Below, piece by piece: positions 15,205 through 22,006 of a stretch of 37,101 nucleotides of DNA (positions within the stretch are counted from its first letter, which is position 1; each line of letters opens with the position of its first letter). Both the position numbers and the translations under genes were made by a program. A model generated the notes under the pieces. That model saw nothing but the letters and a program-made list of their open reading frames with translations. It ran no database searches and was not told where the DNA came from. Source of the stretch: Planctomycetota bacterium. Its GTDB lineage: Bacteria; Planctomycetota; Phycisphaerae; Tepidisphaerales; Tepidisphaeraceae. The stretch is taken from the NCBI GenBank assembly GCA_026693085.1, contig JAPLNB010000324.1, positions 1 to 37,101 of the forward strand. Reading direction: 5' to 3'.

Positions 15205-15357
15205 CAGCGTACCGCTCACTCCCACTATCTTACCATCTTCGCGCAGCATGGAAACAGATGCTTGCACGCGCCCGACGGCGTCATCGAGCGATTTGGAATC
15301 TACGATCAGGATTCCGGCGACGTCTGGGTGATGTACCGCGTGCCCTGCTATCGGTAA
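15205..15357 (+). pseudogene. Coding-like fragment lacking a start (about 50 codons)
   Basis: An open frame without an ATG runs from a TGA inside the repeat words to a TAA at 15355-15357. Its last 33 codons read like genuine protein: Cys-Leu-His-Ala-Pro-Asp-Gly-Val-Ile-Glu-Arg-Phe-Gly-Ile-Tyr-Asp and then Val-Trp-Val-Met-Tyr-Arg-Val-Pro-Cys-Tyr-Arg. It may be the 3' end of a gene truncated by the repeat element just upstream. I cannot assign a family. Confidence 0.3.
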
Positions 15358-15375
15358 GATCGCCTGCCACAAGAC

Positions 15376-15744
15376 ATGGCCGACCCATTGGACTATCAGA
15401 GCCGGGAGCAAAACAGTCGCCCGCCGCCAGGACGATCGCCTGTTGTCCTGGCGATTCTGTCCGTCGTGTGCCTCCTGCTGCCCTTCGGTCTCCTATACAT
15501 CGGCCTGCTCATGTACCCAACTCCTGCTGAGGCCGCCTGGTTCGCGGTTCTGCCCTTCATGGGGTTGCTCTGGCTAGGCTCAGGGATTCTGTCCCTCGGC
15601 GGAACGGTCTTGGGGATCGAGTCCCTCCGCCATGAGAAGCCCACGGTATGGATCATTGCGTCTACGACCGTCAGCGCTGTTGTCCTGCTGATCGAACTCA
15701 TCGCCGTCGCCGCCGGCTTCCTGCGAACTTACCGCTTCGGCTAA
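15376..15744 (+). CDS. Small membrane protein, unknown function
   Basis: 122 residues. A Pro/Arg-rich cytoplasmic N-terminus (about 1-22) is followed by three hydrophobic segments (about 23-46, 53-80 and 91-115). The layout resembles DUF4190-type small membrane proteins, in which a polar proline-rich head precedes a helical hairpin, but I cannot confirm that family. There is no strong ribosome binding site before the ATG. It stands alone between the repeat region and the DUF1080 gene. Confidence 0.55.
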   Translation: MADPLDYQSREQNSRPPPGRSPVVLAILSVVCLLLPFGLLYIGLLMYPTPAEAAWFAVLPFMGLLWLGSGILSLGGTVLGIESLRHEKPTVWIIASTTVSAVVLLIELIAVAAGFLRTYRFG

Positions 15745-15828
15745 GCCGCACGCAGCGCAAGCCTCCCACCGTGGTATCCTATGTAGCCATATTGGTTCGG
15801 TTGTCCCTGCTGATTTGGAGATCGCATC

Positions 15829-16800
15829 ATGCCATTAAAGTGGACCTCATTCGCTCTTTCGCTGATCTTCGCGCTCGCTGCCCACGCCGGCGAGTCTGCC
15901 AAGCCTGCTTTCACCGACCCCGAAAAGGCCGGCATCGATTTCCAGATCCAAGGTGAATACACCGGCCAACTCGCCGACGGCACCAAGCTCGCCGCCCAGG
16001 TCATCGCCGATGGCAAGGGCACCTTCGCCGCCATCTTCCTCCCCGGGGGACTCCCCGGCGACGGCTGCAACGGCAAATACCTCGCCGAAGTCGCCGGCAA
16101 GCTCGACGGCAAGTCCGCCGCCTTCGCCGGCTCCAACTACTCGGCCACCAGCAACGGCGAACTCCTCACCGGCCAAAACGACAAGGGCCATAGATTCACC
16201 TTGCGTAAAACCCTCCGCCACAGCCCCACCGAAGGCGTCAAGCCACCCGCCGGCGCCATCGTCCTCTTCGATGGCTCCAAATCTGATGAGCTGGACGCCC
16301 CCAGGCTCGACGATCGCAAGCTGCTCGCCGCCGGCGTCACCACCAAACGCGCTTTCGGTGACTTCACCCTACACCTGGAATTCACCGTCCCCTTCATGCC
16401 CGACGCCCGCGGCCAGGCCCGCGCCAACAGCGGCGTCTACCTCCAACGCCGCTACGAAATCCAAATCCTCGACTCCTTCGGCCTGGTTTCCCCCAAGAAC
16501 AACGACTGTGCCGCCGTCTACACCCGCATCGCCCCTTCCGTGAACATGTGCTATCCCCCGCTCTCCTGGCAAACCTACGACATCGACTTTACCGCCGCCA
16601 GGTGGGACGCCGACGGGAAAAAGACCGCCAACGCCGTCGTCACCGTCAAACACAACGGCGTCGTCGTCCACGATAAGGTCCTGATCCCCAACAAGACCGG
16701 CTCCGGCCAACCCGAAGCGGCTCAGCCCGGCCCCATCAACTTCCAATACCACAATAATCCTGTATGGTTCCGCAACATCTGGATCATCGAAAAGAAATAG
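15829..16800 (+). CDS. Secreted DUF1080 (3-keto-disaccharide hydrolase-like) protein
   Basis: 323 residues; GGAG eight bases before the ATG supports the start. A signal peptide is cleaved near Ala-His-Ala at 19. A short beta domain (about 30-125) precedes the DUF1080 domain (about 135-323): Ile-Val-Leu-Phe-Asp-Gly-Ser, then Phe-Gly-Asp-Phe-Thr-Leu-His-Leu-Glu-Phe, Asn-Ser-Gly-Val-Tyr-Leu-Gln-Arg-Arg-Tyr-Glu-Ile-Gln-Ile-Leu-Asp-Ser and Ile-Asn-Phe-Gln-Tyr-His at the end. This concanavalin-like fold is very frequent in Planctomycetes and Bacteroidetes; some members hydrolyse 3-keto-glycosides made by Gfo/Idh/MocA-type oxidoreductases, one of which is encoded at 22 kb. A TGG-extended -10-like TATCCT at 15775-15780 may be its promoter. 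Confidence 0.85.
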   Translation: MPLKWTSFALSLIFALAAHAGESAKPAFTDPEKAGIDFQIQGEYTGQLADGTKLAAQVIADGKGTFAAIFLPGGLPGDGCNGKYLAEVAGKLDGKSAAFAGSNYSATSNGELLTGQNDKGHRFTLRKTLRHSPTEGVKPPAGAIVLFDGSKSDELDAPRLDDRKLLAAGVTTKRAFGDFTLHLEFTVPFMPDARGQARANSGVYLQRRYEIQILDSFGLVSPKNNDCAAVYTRIAPSVNMCYPPLSWQTYDIDFTAARWDADGKKTANAVVTVKHNGVVVHDKVLIPNKTGSGQPEAAQPGPINFQYHNNPVWFRNIWIIEKK

Positions 16801-16920
16801 ACTTCCAAGAATCTACGGCCAACTCGCATTGCACCGACCCGGCACCCTCGCGTAAATTAGCCCTCCGCGACAGGGGCGGCTCCAGCCGCCGTTACCAAGA
16901 ACCTGATCAAGGGAGAGACG

Positions 16921-18567
16921 ATGAGTGAGTTTTCAATCGATCCTTCTGGTGAGCGCTTCCCTCTGCCTGAGAAACAGGACTATGCCGCCGAGTACGCCCG
17001 CGTCGAAAAGCTGGTTGCGGCGGCACGCAAAGAGGGCAAGGAAATCGTGGTCGTCATGGGTGTCGGCTTCGTCGGCGCCGTGATGGCCGCCATCGTTGCC
17101 GACACCGTGGACAAGAAAACCGGCAAGCCCTCCAAGTTCGTCATCGGCTGCCAGCGGCCCAGCTCCCGCTCCTATTGGAAAATCCCCCTGCTCAACCGTG
17201 GCCAGTCTCCCGTCAAAGCCGAAGACCCCGAGGTCGATCCCATGATCGCCCGCTGCGTGCTGGAGAAGAAGACCCTTATTGCGACCTACAATCCCGACGT
17301 GCTGAATCTCGCGGACTGCGTTGTTGTGGATGTCCAGTGCGACTACACCAAGCACGCCTTGGGCAACATGCGCGATGGCGATGCCGATATGGCCGCCCTC
17401 GAGGCCACCATGAAGACCATCGGCGAGAAGATCCAGCCGCACTGCCTCGTCCTGATCGAAACCACCGTCGCCCCCGGCACGACCGAGTTTGTCGCCTACC
17501 CGATCATGAAGCGCGCCTTCGCCGGCCGCGGCATCCAATCGCCGCCCGTGCTGGCCCACAGCTTCGAGCGCGTCATGCCCGGCCGAAACTACGTTTCCAG
17601 CATCCGCGATTTTTGGCGAGTGTGCTCCGGCTGCAACGAAGACGCTCGTAAACGGGTCGTCCAGTTCCTCACCGAGGTGCTGAACACCGAGAAATTCCCC
17701 CTGACCGTCATGGACCGCCCGATCGAGTCGGAAACCACCAAAATCGTCGAGAATTCCTATCGCGCCACGATCCTCGCATTCCTGAACGAATGGTCGCTCT
17801 TTGCCGAGCGCAACGGCGTGGACCTGATCAAGGTCATCAACGCCATCAAGGTCCGCCCCACCCACTCGAACATGATCTTCCCCGGCCCGGGCGTCGGCGG
17901 CTATTGTCTGCCCAAGGATGGCGGGCTGGGCTACTGGGCCTACAAACACATCCTCGGCTTCGAAGACCAGGACAACATCTTCAAGATCACGCCCACCGCG
18001 ATCGACATCAACGACACGCGTGGGCTGCATGCCGCCGAGCTCGTCCGCGACACGCTCCGCAACATGGGCAAATACATCGCCGGCTCCAAGATCCTGCTCG
18101 CGGGAGCGAGCTACCGCGAAGATGTTGGCGATACGCGTTACAGTGGCTCGGAGCTGATCGTCCGCAAGCTCACCGAAATGTCGGCCGAAGTCGCCGTCCA
18201 CGACCCCTACGTCGAGCATTGGTACGAGTTGGAAACCCAGGACACCTACCCGGCCCCCGGCCATTCCTGGTCCCGGTTCTTCCACAACCAGAAGGATCTG
18301 GTCAATACCCGGATTCAAAAGGATCTTGCCGCCGCCATCAAAGGCGCCGACGCGGTTGTGCTGGCTGTCCGGCACGCCCCGTACCTGGAGCTGACGCCGG
18401 ACGATGTGGTCCAATGGGCCGGCGCCCCGCTGGCGGTGATTGACTGCTTCGGCATCCTGAGCGACGACAAGATTCGGCGCTATTTCGAGTTGGGGTGCGA
18501 AGTCAAAGCGCTGGGCCGAGGGCATATCCAGCGGATCAAGGAAGAGGTGCGGTCAAAGCGGAAGTAG
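16921..18567 (+). CDS. UDP-glucose/GDP-mannose-type nucleotide-sugar dehydrogenase
   Basis: 548 residues, about 100 longer than common UDP-glucose dehydrogenases. GGGAGAG six bases before the ATG supports the start. The Rossmann motif is Gly-Val-Gly-Phe-Val-Gly at 47-52; Thr-Thr-Val-Ala-Pro-Gly-Thr-Thr at 181-188 is the conserved NAD-domain loop; and the catalytic Cys329 lies in Gly-Pro-Gly-Val-Gly-Gly-Tyr-Cys-Leu-Pro-Lys-Asp. The C-terminal domain has Gly-Ala-Ser-Tyr-Arg-Glu-Asp-Val-Gly-Asp-Thr-Arg, where the usual Lys of the family is Tyr. The extra length comes from about 40 residues before the Rossmann fold and a stretch of about 45 residues after it. The enzyme oxidises a hexose C6 to the uronate for exopolysaccharide or lipopolysaccharide. 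No other sugar genes are adjacent, so the substrate is open. Confidence 0.88.
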   Translation: MSEFSIDPSGERFPLPEKQDYAAEYARVEKLVAAARKEGKEIVVVMGVGFVGAVMAAIVADTVDKKTGKPSKFVIGCQRPSSRSYWKIPLLNRGQSPVKAEDPEVDPMIARCVLEKKTLIATYNPDVLNLADCVVVDVQCDYTKHALGNMRDGDADMAALEATMKTIGEKIQPHCLVLIETTVAPGTTEFVAYPIMKRAFAGRGIQSPPVLAHSFERVMPGRNYVSSIRDFWRVCSGCNEDARKRVVQFLTEVLNTEKFPLTVMDRPIESETTKIVENSYRATILAFLNEWSLFAERNGVDLIKVINAIKVRPTHSNMIFPGPGVGGYCLPKDGGLGYWAYKHILGFEDQDNIFKITPTAIDINDTRGLHAAELVRDTLRNMGKYIAGSKILLAGASYREDVGDTRYSGSELIVRKLTEMSAEVAVHDPYVEHWYELETQDTYPAPGHSWSRFFHNQKDLVNTRIQKDLAAAIKGADAVVLAVRHAPYLELTPDDVVQWAGAPLAVIDCFGILSDDKIRRYFELGCEVKALGRGHIQRIKEEVRSKRK

Positions 18568-18602
18568 CCGTCGCGGGGGAAATGGGTTCGTTTTGTTGGG
18601 AG

Positions 18603-18645
18603 GGGTTCAGGGTTCGGGGTTCAGGGTTCAGGGGTCAGGGGTTCA
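18603..18645 (+). repeat. Heptamer tandem array GGGTTCA
   Basis: Five units with exact 7-bp spacing (GGGTTCA, GGGTTCG, GGGTTCA, GGGTTCA, GGGGTCA) and a final 8-base GGGGTTCA. The same word occurs on the opposite strand at 2925-2950. It begins 35 bases after the dehydrogenase stop codon. Confidence 0.9.
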
Positions 18646-18790
18646 AGGGGGGTGTTGCGCGGAAAGGGGGTCGGTGGCGCAGCGCGGGGAAAAAAGTTTG
18701 GCGGAGGGGGGTAAAAGCGTAAGATGAGTTGGGGAAGGGGGTTGAGTGGTTTTCTGTTTAATAGAACCGTGCAAAACGGAACAAAACCGA

Positions 18791-18845
18791 CCCCAAAGCG
18801 CCCCCAAAGCGCCCCCAAAGTGACCCCAAACCGACCCCAAAGCGA
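18791..18845 (+). repeat. Tandem array with exact 11-bp period (CCCCAAAGCGC)
   Basis: Five units of 11 bases start at 18791, 18802, 18813, 18824 and 18835, all beginning CCCCAAA and varying only in the last four bases (GCGC, GCGC, GTGA, CCGA, GCGA). The flanks continue the theme with ACAAAACCGA. The array lies inside the transcript predicted from the minus-strand promoter at 18990-19018. Confidence 0.9.
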
Positions 18846-18989
18846 ACAAAACCGACACATAGCGACCGCCGGGCATATGAGGGGACGATTGGGGCTGAGG
18901 CGGTGCGGAATGAAATTGTCAAAGAGCCTGGAAGAGGGGATTTTCCCCCCGACCCGGCAGGGGGACCGCGTCCGGCCTGCCACGGGGGG

Positions 18990-19018
18990 ATTATACCACA
19001 GAATGGTGGCAATGTCAA
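18990..19018 (-). promoter_or_regulatory. Perfect consensus sigma-70 promoter with extended -10, pointing at no gene
   Basis: On the minus strand, TTGACA (19018-19013), a 17-base spacer, then TATAAT (18995-18990), with TGG immediately before the -10 hexamer giving an extended -10. Both hexamers match consensus at all six positions. Transcription would start near 18983 and run left through about 400 bases of gene-free DNA toward the 3' end of the dehydrogenase gene. No credible protein-coding gene lies in that path, so a non-coding RNA is possible. Confidence 0.7.
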
Positions 19019-19230
19019 CTAAAAAATGGCGGGAATTGTTAGGTGCGGACAGGGTCGGGGGGGTCGGCAGAAGAGCCGATCAGGCAAATCGGGGGGACAG
19101 GGTCTTTTCGGCTGTTGTAAAGAAGTAGCAATGTCACCCAGCCTTCCTCTTTCCCGCGTGTAAGTCTCGCGTAGGCGAAGGCGGGAGGGGACCGCGCGGC
19201 GGAGGGGGTGGGAATTGGCGGGTGGGGAGA

Positions 19231-19297
19231 TGGTCCGCAAAAGAGCGGGGAGGCGGAGTGGGCGGAAGGAGGTTATATAGCGCCCTTTTGCGGACAC
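19231..19297. repeat. Inverted-repeat element, copy 1 (GTCCGCAAAAGAGCG ends)
   Basis: Left end TGGTCCGCAAAAGAGCG (19231-19247), right end CGCCCTTTTGCGGACAC (19281-19297); the shared 15-base core differs at one position. The interior is G-rich. A second copy of the whole unit lies about 145 bases downstream. Confidence 0.85.
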
Positions 19298-19376
19298 TGC
19301 AAGGCTGGCCCGCGAAGGGCAAGGACGGGCGGGGAGGGTGTGGCGGAGGGGAGCGGGTTGGCGGGGGGGGGGGATG

Positions 19377-19440
19377 GTCCGCAAAAGAGCGAGGAAGGGG
19401 GTTTGGCGGAAGGGAGGTTTCTTGTCGCTCTTTTGCGGAC
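19377..19440. repeat. Inverted-repeat element, copy 2 (perfect 16-bp ends)
   Basis: GTCCGCAAAAGAGCGA at 19377-19392 and its exact reverse complement at 19425-19440. The interior shares the GGCGGAAGG and GAGGTT words with copy 1, so the two are direct duplicates of one element. No internal ORF. Confidence 0.88.
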
Positions 19441-19500
19441 ACTACGACTACTACTTGCTGATCAATATGGCACGAGCAGGCGCCGCCACGTGAGCATGGT

Positions 19501-19529
19501 TTGACGGATGGCTCGGCACACATTAGACT
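19501..19529 (+). promoter_or_regulatory. Sigma-70 promoter of the HEPN gene, predicting a leaderless transcript
   Basis: TTGACG (19501-19506), a 17-base spacer, TAGACT (19524-19529). Seven bases after the -10 hexamer comes the GTG start of the HEPN gene at 19536, so transcription would begin at or beside the start codon. No ribosome binding site precedes that start. Confidence 0.6.
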
Positions 19530-19535
19530 TGCCCC

Positions 19536-19976
19536 GTGGACTTCACCGCCGATGTCTATTTGACTGCCGCCCAAGAGCATGTCACCGCAGCCCGCGAGCT
19601 GTATGACTCTCGGCGTTATACACTTGCCCACTATGTGGCCGGGCTCGCCGTCGAGTGTATCTTCCGCGCTTATCGTTATCGTATTGATCCCGTTTTCGAC
19701 GAACGGCACGATCTGCATTTGCTGGCCAAGTCCGCTCGTTTCTATGACATCTTCCCCGAGCGGCATGTGGAAAAGATCAGTGCTGCCTTGGGCGTGGTCG
19801 TGACACAATGGCTGAATAATCATCGCTATCGCTCGGAGGCCGCCCTACGATCTTTCCTGGCGGATAGGAAGCTCTATGTCGGCATCAAAGGCGATTTCGT
19901 GAAAGAGAATAGCCGCCGAATCGTCAATGCTGCATTGGATCTGGTCAGTTTGGGAGTCATCCGATGGAAGAACTAA
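19536..19976 (+). CDS. HEPN-domain protein
   Basis: 146 residues starting at a GTG. The N-terminal two thirds form the four-helix HEPN pattern: Tyr-x3-Ala-x3-His-Val-x-Ala-Ala-x3-Leu-Tyr, then Arg-Tyr-Thr-Leu-Ala-His-Tyr-Val-Ala-Gly-Leu-Ala-Val-Glu-Cys, then Phe-Asp-Glu-Arg-His-Asp-Leu. Arg27 and His32 make an Arg-x4-His, the spacing of the RNase motif in toxin HEPN proteins, but here it sits in the second helix, where non-nuclease HEPN proteins carry a similar segment, so nuclease activity is not claimed. HEPN proteins act in toxin-antitoxin pairs, defence and RNA processing. Its 3' end overlaps the next small gene by 13 bases. Local GC content is visibly lower than in neighbouring genes, which suggests acquisition. 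Confidence 0.72.
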   Translation: MDFTADVYLTAAQEHVTAARELYDSRRYTLAHYVAGLAVECIFRAYRYRIDPVFDERHDLHLLAKSARFYDIFPERHVEKISAALGVVVTQWLNNHRYRSEAALRSFLADRKLYVGIKGDFVKENSRRIVNAALDLVSLGVIRWKN

Positions 19977-20218
19977 TCCGGAAAGTAACCGATGCCTTGA
20001 GTCAGAGCTTTCCAAATTCGCGTGTGGAACTCGAGCAGGCGAGCCCTGCCCAGAAAGTCGGCGGCTTCTTGATCTGGCAAGGCTTCGAAGGCCAAGAGCA
20101 GATCAAGAGACAACGGCAGATGTGGAAGGTCCTCAGAGAACATCTCACCAAGCAGGAACAGCTTCAGATCACGGCAATACTCACAGCCACACCCGACGAG
20201 ATGCCGGCTGTGCATTGA
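19964..20218 (+). CDS. Small protein with BolA-like layout, overlapping the HEPN gene
   Basis: 84 residues; GGAG seven bases before the ATG supports the start, which lies inside the HEPN gene (13-base overlap), implying coupled translation. The sequence follows the BolA pattern: a charged first helix, Phe-Pro-Asn-Ser-Arg-Val-Glu-Leu-Glu, Gly-Gly-Phe-Leu-Ile, then Phe-Glu-Gly-x5-Arg-Gln-Arg-Gln-Met-Trp-x-Val-Leu, and Leu-Gln-Ile-Thr-Ala-Ile-Leu-Thr-Ala-Thr-Pro-Asp-Glu. BolA proteins have Phe-x-Gly-x4-Arg-His and a closing Thr-Pro-x-Glu; the invariant His is replaced by Gln here, so iron-sulfur/glutaredoxin partnering is doubtful. It could be the partner or antitoxin of the HEPN protein. The fold call is by eye and moderate. 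Confidence 0.65.
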   Translation: MEELIRKVTDALSQSFPNSRVELEQASPAQKVGGFLIWQGFEGQEQIKRQRQMWKVLREHLTKQEQLQITAILTATPDEMPAVH

Positions 20219-20299
20219 ACCGCACCAACGGCCAGCGAACTCACCAAACCGTCGTCGCACCTAATCCCCCGCCACGCGGCTTCCTTCTTTTCCCTGCCC

Positions 20300-21706
20300 T
20301 TAAAGCTTCTGCGCCACTGCATTGTCCCGCCGCCCCAGAATCGGATCATTCTCCAGATACCCCTCCCACTTGGACGCGGCATCGAGGAGGGTCTTGCCGT
20401 AACGGCAGTCTTCGATCGTCATTCGGCCCGCTTTCACCAGATCGTAATAGGGAGACAGATCGGTCTGGCGGTAGAGGTTGGCGAACTGCTGGTAGAAGAC
20501 CTCCCGGGGCAGGCGGGTGGGCAGGACGGAGTGCATGGTGTCAAAGCAGGAATAGTCATGGGTGAGGAGATCGTGGAAGCGGTCGCGGTATAGATCGGTG
20601 CCGGGCAGGGGGGTGAGGATCGTGAACTGGGTAAAGGCGATTTTTTTCTGGCTGACGTAATCGCGAAGGCGCTTGAAATCATCCTCGGTCCAGTCGGGAT
20701 CAACGATAAACGCACCCCAGATCATGACGTCAAGCTCTTGAAGGATCTCGATGGCGCGGTCGTTGATTTTGGCAGTGTTTTGCTTATTGACGCGATTGAG
20801 CATCTGATCGCTGGCTCCCTCCAGGCCGAGGAGCACGCCAACGAGGCCGATATCCACCCATTTGCGGACAAGGTGCGGATGCCTGGCGATGGAGTCGGTT
20901 CGGCACTCCATGGAGAACTGCATCCCTAAGCCCTCGGCCTTGATCAGATCCGCCAAGGAATCCTCGCGGCGATGGTCAAGCAGGAAATTGTCATCGACGA
21001 ACGTGACATGCCGGGTGCGGATGGTAGTTAGTTCCGCCAGCACGCGTCGCGGGGACATCATCCGGGTGCGTCCATTGTGGAATTTCCAAACACTGCAGAA
21101 ATTACAGCGGTAGGGGCATCCCCTGGCGGTAGTGACGCTGGTATCAGGCCGGTGAAAGATGAAGGAGTAGCGGTCGCGGTAGGCGGCGGTCAGGTCCCGG
21201 CGTGGGAAGGGAAAGGTATCCATGTTGGCGGCGGCGTCAGCGGTGTGATTGCGGATGAATTGTCCGTTTCGGTCTTGCCAGATGAGGTTGGGCACATCGG
21301 TGGGGGCAGTTTTCGCCAGAACGTTTCGGATGAGGCCCGGGAAGACCATTTCGGCTTCGCCAATCGCAACCGCGTCGACTTCGGGGATGAGGAAATCGTC
21401 GGGCTGGAGCGAGGCGTGATGTCCGCCGACCACGGTGAAGATCTCGGGCGAGAACGCCTTGACGTGCCGGACGACGGCCTGGGCGGCATAGACCTCGGGG
21501 GTCAGCGCAGTCACCGCGACGATGTCCGGGCGGAACTCCGCGAGGGTTCCTTGGAGATTGTCCTCCAGGCGCAGGTCCAGAATGCGCAGCGTGTGTTCCG
21601 GCACCAACGCCGCCACCATCTCGAGATGCAAAGGCTCAGGCAGCGCCGCCAGGCGGAACCCAATCCCCGCGGTCAGGTACTCTGGCTGGACGAGCAATAT
21701 CCGCAT
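20300..21706 (-). CDS. B12-binding radical SAM protein, similar to hopanoid C-3 methylase HpnR
   Basis: 468 residues from the ATG at 21706, where the typical Arg-Ile-Leu-Leu-Val-Gln-Pro start appears; the frame is open to an ATG at 21733 (477 residues) and no start has a strong ribosome binding site. The N-terminal cobalamin-binding Rossmann domain (about 1-135) has Val-Val-Gly-Gly-His-His-Ala-Ser. The radical SAM domain has Ala-Arg-Gly-Cys-Pro-Tyr-Arg-Cys-Asn-Phe-Cys near 195-205. The C-terminal half, with Phe-Val-Asp-Asp-Asn-Phe, Ile-Val-Asp-Pro-Asp-Trp, Thr-Pro-Leu-Pro-Gly-Thr and His-Ser-Val-Leu-Pro-Thr-Arg-Leu-Pro, parallels HpnR, the enzyme that methylates hopanoids at C-3. Class B methylases act on unactivated carbons of lipids, tetrapyrroles or antibiotics; the substrate here is unproven since no hopanoid genes are in the window. 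Confidence 0.78.
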   Translation of the reverse strand: MRILLVQPEYLTAGIGFRLAALPEPLHLEMVAALVPEHTLRILDLRLEDNLQGTLAEFRPDIVAVTALTPEVYAAQAVVRHVKAFSPEIFTVVGGHHASLQPDDFLIPEVDAVAIGEAEMVFPGLIRNVLAKTAPTDVPNLIWQDRNGQFIRNHTADAAANMDTFPFPRRDLTAAYRDRYSFIFHRPDTSVTTARGCPYRCNFCSVWKFHNGRTRMMSPRRVLAELTTIRTRHVTFVDDNFLLDHRREDSLADLIKAEGLGMQFSMECRTDSIARHPHLVRKWVDIGLVGVLLGLEGASDQMLNRVNKQNTAKINDRAIEILQELDVMIWGAFIVDPDWTEDDFKRLRDYVSQKKIAFTQFTILTPLPGTDLYRDRFHDLLTHDYSCFDTMHSVLPTRLPREVFYQQFANLYRQTDLSPYYDLVKAGRMTIEDCRYGKTLLDAASKWEGYLENDPILGRRDNAVAQKL

Positions 21707-22006
21707 GACTTTGCCCATTTCGCGACTCATCAAATGTGGGGCATGCTACCGCTTCGCCTTGGAAGAAGCCAAGCCCGGAAATCCGTGCCAAAGTAAGTTG
21801 CAACGGGCTGCGTACAGACTTTTTGCCAGGCCACCGCATCGGCATCTGTGGGTTGTATGGCACATAACAACAGGCCCCGCCCGCCCGTTGTATAAGCAGG
21901 AGAGGACCGAGCGATGATGGCCGTCCTTGCACGACCCTGAAACACCGCTATCCTCCTCAGAACAACGTGGCGATCTGGTGCAACCCATAATTCAGGAGAC
22001 AGGCTA

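Larger units (their letters stand above)
18568..19535. other. Gene-free, G-rich intergenic region with arrays, inverted-repeat elements and an orphan promoter
   Basis: Nearly 1 kb with no convincing gene: the open frames are Gly/Arg or Pro/Ser low-complexity strings on both strands. The plus strand is strongly G-rich, the opposite of the 2.2-2.99 kb region. It holds a heptamer array, an 11-bp array, a perfect consensus promoter on the minus strand and two inverted-repeat elements, each listed separately. A simple Rho-independent terminator for the dehydrogenase gene was not found. Confidence 0.7.

Noticed and set aside
16933..18525. 530-codon minus-strand open frame opposite the nucleotide-sugar dehydrogenase
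   Set aside because: Antisense shadow; the plus strand has catalytic Cys, Rossmann motif and a good ribosome binding site.
18643..18983. Small protein downstream of the perfect minus-strand promoter
   Set aside because: The available minus-strand frames are built from the tandem arrays (Leu-Trp-Gly-Arg-Phe-Gly repeats) and lack ribosome binding sites.
19231..19443. CRISPR array
   Set aside because: Only two units, each itself an inverted repeat with G-rich interior; no regular repeat-spacer alternation and no cas genes.
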